32,997 bases of DNA, from assembly GCF_013214815.1 (NCBI RefSeq), contig NZ_JABSPU010000024.1, forward strand, positions 1 through 32,997. The letters run 5' to 3'. This document shows positions 30,620-32,997 of this stretch, piece after piece (the first letter of the stretch is position 1; each line of letters starts with the position of its first letter). The notes beneath the pieces are model-generated. The model ran no database searches. It was not told the DNA's origin and saw only the letters and a list, made by a program, of their open reading frames with translations. The DNA is from Gilvibacter sp. Lineage in GTDB: Bacteria > Bacteroidota > Bacteroidia > Flavobacteriales > Flavobacteriaceae. A program made the position numbers and the translations under genes.

Positions 30620-31109
30620 GGATATAGGGTTTGATTAAGGCTTCAAGTTCTAAGGTATAATCGTGTTGCAAGTCTTCATGCAGCTTTCCAATTTTTTGTT
30701 CGATCTGATTGATCTGTCTCCAGAAGATATTAGTCAACACCTTATTTTCAAAGACGGACGGTCTGATTTCAGTTAAACCATAGCAAAAATGCATTAAGAG
30801 TTCAACAGCCGTCTCGTCCTTGTTGGAATAGCGAATAAAACGTCGGAGTTCTCTAAGGATCTTGCGCACGCTCTTTTTTATATAATAATGTGATTGGGTA
30901 TTGATGCTTTCAAAACTGGCATCCATATCGGCTTGCAAGGCCGAGATGTATTGCTCTTCATCTTGAGCGTCAAAGAGCAGATAACTGAGCATTTCCTTAT
31001 TGTCACGCTTGAAACGACCAAGTTCCAAACACAACTTGATCAAGGCTTCCCGGTCTTGAAGCTGCAACTCCTTCTTTATTTGCGATAAAGGTTGTGGTTT
31101 AAGACCCAT
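30600..31109 (-). CDS. Hypothetical helical protein
   Basis: I do not recognise this 169-residue protein. It is all-helical and cytosolic, with no signal peptide or membrane span: LSQIKKELQLQDREALIKLC, a middle basic helix KKSVRKILRELRRFIRY, and an acidic C-terminus (LHEDLQHDYTLELEAL). It lies 12 bases after the PfkB-kinase stop and overlaps the ArsC-like gene by 20 bases, so it is part of the prfB run and probably translated in a coupled manner. Confidence 0.72.
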   Translation of the reverse strand: MGLKPQPLSQIKKELQLQDREALIKLCLELGRFKRDNKEMLSYLLFDAQDEEQYISALQADMDASFESINTQSHYYIKKSVRKILRELRRFIRYSNKDETAVELLMHFCYGLTEIRPSVFENKVLTNIFWRQINQIEQKIGKLHEDLQHDYTLELEALIKPYIHDHHIS

Positions 31110-31121
31110 ATAAATTTAGTC

Positions 31122-32108
31122 TTATTGCGACTTGCCTGAGATGTGACCTGCAACGATCATGGCATCAGTTTCTGCCAAAGAACGGAACACATCAAAGGTC
31201 TTGCCTTGTGTACGTTGCGCACCCATAGCGTTTCCGTATTGGGCCGCTTTTACATAAGCCGTATCTTCTTCTAAAAGCCCAAAAGCGATTCCACCGGCAA
31301 AAGAATCTCCACATCCGGTAGTATCAACAACGTGATCAACAATTACGGGATCCACGTGTTCTGCGTGAACCTTACCTTCTTTGAGAGAATAAACCATAAC
31401 ACCGCGGGCATCTAAGGTAACATAGAGCGATTTCAAGCCATGGCTGAGGCAATGTGCTGCAAATTCTGGCAATTGAGATTCACTCATGGCGTCGTGTGTA
31501 GCGAGCTCACCCAAATCGTACTCGTTTTTAAACCAACTGCAATTCGCCTCTTCCAAATTCATCTTTAACACATCAATATAAGGAAGCCAACGATCGCGAT
31601 CCACCCAAAACTTGGTCACACGATCTCCGCGATGGGTCAAGGCAGTGGTTGGTCCATGAGCATCAAAGACAATGGTTGCATCACTGTTGTTCTTAATGTA
31701 TTGCAAGGTCTCTAATGGTACTTCAAAATCGGTTACGGGGACACAGACAAAGACATCACAATCCAGTAATGGCGCTACATCCTCTGGAGTTATTGGCGGC
31801 ATAAAGGCCGTTTGTTTTTCCTTTCGATTGTTCTGATCCAGAAATTGCAATTGGATCACATCTCCTTGGTCTTGCGCATCAGAGATGTAGTCTGGATTGA
31901 TGTTGGCGTAAGGGGCTAACACATCCAAAACACCTTGATAATCTGACTTACGGACATGGGTTACAGGATATACAAAACCTTGATCATCCAACAGTCGTGA
32001 CAAGGCGATCGCGGTATGTGTCGCTGCACCATATTTTTGAATGACCTCACCGTGGTGAGTAACGATATGATCCCGAGGGATGGGTCCTAAAACTGCAATT
32101 TTATACAT
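31122..32108 (-). CDS. PfkB-family carbohydrate kinase
   Basis: This 328-residue ribokinase-like enzyme has the C-terminal signature DTTGCGDSFAGG at 262-273, with catalytic base D268 and the anion hole before it. The N-terminus MYKIAVLGPIPRDHI carries the start of the sugar-binding domain, but the usual GG motif is replaced by QKYGAATHTAIALSRLL. The sugar or nucleoside substrate cannot be told. It starts 2 bases after the prfB stop and is in the same operon. Confidence 0.9.
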   Translation of the reverse strand: MYKIAVLGPIPRDHIVTHHGEVIQKYGAATHTAIALSRLLDDQGFVYPVTHVRKSDYQGVLDVLAPYANINPDYISDAQDQGDVIQLQFLDQNNRKEKQTAFMPPITPEDVAPLLDCDVFVCVPVTDFEVPLETLQYIKNNSDATIVFDAHGPTTALTHRGDRVTKFWVDRDRWLPYIDVLKMNLEEANCSWFKNEYDLGELATHDAMSESQLPEFAAHCLSHGLKSLYVTLDARGVMVYSLKEGKVHAEHVDPVIVDHVVDTTGCGDSFAGGIAFGLLEEDTAYVKAAQYGNAMGAQRTQGKTFDVFRSLAETDAMIVAGHISGKSQ

Positions 32109-32110
32109 AG

Positions 32111-32997
32111 CTATAGTTCGTCTGCCGGCTTTTCTTGTCCGGTCATCATTAAATATTCTTTTAAAAATTCGTCCAAAGCGCCATCCAATACGGCATCGGT
32201 ATTTCCAGTTTCGTAATTGGTCCGTACGTCTTTGATCAATTTATAAGGATGGAGCACATAGTTTCTGATCTGTGAGCCCCATTCTATGGCCTTCTTTTCT
32301 GATTCAATCTGATCTCTGGCCGCCTGTCTTTTTCTGAGTTCAATCTCATACAACTGCGACTTGAGCATTTGCATGGCCTTTTCTCTGTTTTCCAGCTGAG
32401 AACGTGTTTCACTGTTGTGAATCACAATTCCAGATGGGTGGTGGGTCAAGATGGCCTTGGTTTCAACCTTGTTCACATTTTGACCTCCCGCACCGCTGGA
32501 TCGTGCAAAGTCCCAACTGATATCCGCAGGATTGATGTCAATCTCTATACTGTCATCTGCCAATGGATACACATAGACAGAAGCGAAGCTCGTATGGCGC
32601 TTGGCGTTACTGTCAAAAGGGGAGATGCGCACCAATCGGTGTACACCATTTTCACTTTTGAGCCAGCCAAAGCCATATTCTCCATCAATTTCTAAAGTTA
32701 CTGTTTTGATCCCAGCTACATCACCCGGTTGAAAATTAAGCTCTTTGACCTTAAAGCCTTTTTTCTCAGCCCACATCAAATACATGCGCATGAGCATTTG
32801 GGCCCAGTCGCAACTTTCTGTACCACCGGCACCTGCTGTGATCTGCAAGACTGCGCTCATATCATCGCCCTCATCGCTCATCATATTTCTAAACTCGAGG
32901 CTCTCTATGGCTTCTTGTGCTTTCGTAAAAGCAGCATCTACCTGCTCCTGGGTGGCTTCGTCTTCCTTGTAGAATTCTAATAGATCTTCGGCATCAT
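32111..32997 (-). CDS. prfB: Peptide chain release factor 2 (5' end outside window)
   Basis: The frame is open from the right edge to the TAG stop at 32111, giving 294 full codons of a protein usually near 365 residues, so about 70 N-terminal residues are missing. The stop-codon recognition motif SPF (RISPFDSNAKRHTSF) and the peptidyl-transferase motif GGQ (SSGAGGQNVNKVET) are both present; SPF marks RF2 (TGA/TAA), not RF1. The well-known prfB programmed frameshift near codon 25 would lie outside. It is followed at 2 bases by the PfkB kinase. Confidence 0.95.
   Translation of the reverse strand, partial: DAEDLLEFYKEDEATQEQVDAAFTKAQEAIESLEFRNMMSDEGDDMSAVLQITAGAGGTESCDWAQMLMRMYLMWAEKKGFKVKELNFQPGDVAGIKTVTLEIDGEYGFGWLKSENGVHRLVRISPFDSNAKRHTSFASVYVYPLADDSIEIDINPADISWDFARSSGAGGQNVNKVETKAILTHHPSGIVIHNSETRSQLENREKAMQMLKSQLYEIELRKRQAARDQIESEKKAIEWGSQIRNYVLHPYKLIKDVRTNYETGNTDAVLDGALDEFLKEYLMMTGQEKPADEL

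Noticed and set aside
1..32997. CRISPR array, prophage, transposon or defence cassette
   Set aside because: No regularly spaced repeats, integrase, transposase or defence protein families were seen; repeated sequence is limited to the elements listed.

Overview
The window is a stretch of chromosome from a member of the Bacteroidota, most likely the marine Flavobacteriaceae. Three things point there. Promoters read TTG-N19-TAnnTTTG (for example 3606-3635 and 5983-6012) and there are almost no Shine-Dalgarno sequences. The gene families are typical of the phylum: DUF4290, DUF2911, 7TMR-DISM with a LuxR-type helix, a TonB receptor with a carboxypeptidase-regulatory N-terminus, and a RecQ without HRDC. 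Gene order is also typical: START-like / class IV aminotransferase / YqgE / HU / fmt / recQ. I name no genus.

Left part (1-3735): the 5' 689 codons of a secreted M14 zinc carboxypeptidase run off the left edge on the minus strand. A 640-base gap follows, holding a 16-bp palindrome and a GC-rich structured element. Next come an orphan secreted protein whose C-terminal half resembles a TonB-receptor plug, a tandem 67-bp hairpin repeat with terminators, and a tRNA-Met with its own promoter and terminator. This is the least house-keeping-like part of the window.

Middle left (3737-12883): a START-like protein and a PabC-like aminotransferase (+) converge on YqgE and HU (-). The minus-strand operon AAA_28 ATPase - recQ - fmt follows. 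The plus-strand run DUF493 - DUF4290 - murA has the Asp form of the MurA catalytic loop. It converges with a 20-bp overlap on a membrane coiled-coil protein, with a one-cluster ferredoxin-like protein upstream.

Middle right (13089-24415): a DUF2911 protein (+) faces a minus-strand operon PIG-L/GATase-like - 34-residue membrane peptide - sodium:solute symporter. Its three genes are joined by TAATG and ATGA overlaps. A second overlapping minus-strand operon is DUF2520 - KdsC - UbiA - Maf. Divergent from it is a fused ResB-CcsA cytochrome c biogenesis protein (+).

Right part (24459-32997): a 7TMR-DISM/LuxR sensor, fumarase FumC, a solitary 54-residue membrane protein (+) with its own promoter and terminator, a TonB-dependent outer-membrane receptor, and the run prfB (cut by the right edge) - PfkB kinase - hypothetical helical protein - ArsC-like reductase.

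Most of the window is ordinary core chromosome. I see no CRISPR array, phage, integrase, transposase or defence cassette. The points most worth a second look are the 34-residue peptide locked between the deacetylase and the symporter, the plug-like orphan flanked by repeats, the Asp-type MurA, the displaced RecQ zinc domain, and several compact promoter/terminator arrangements.
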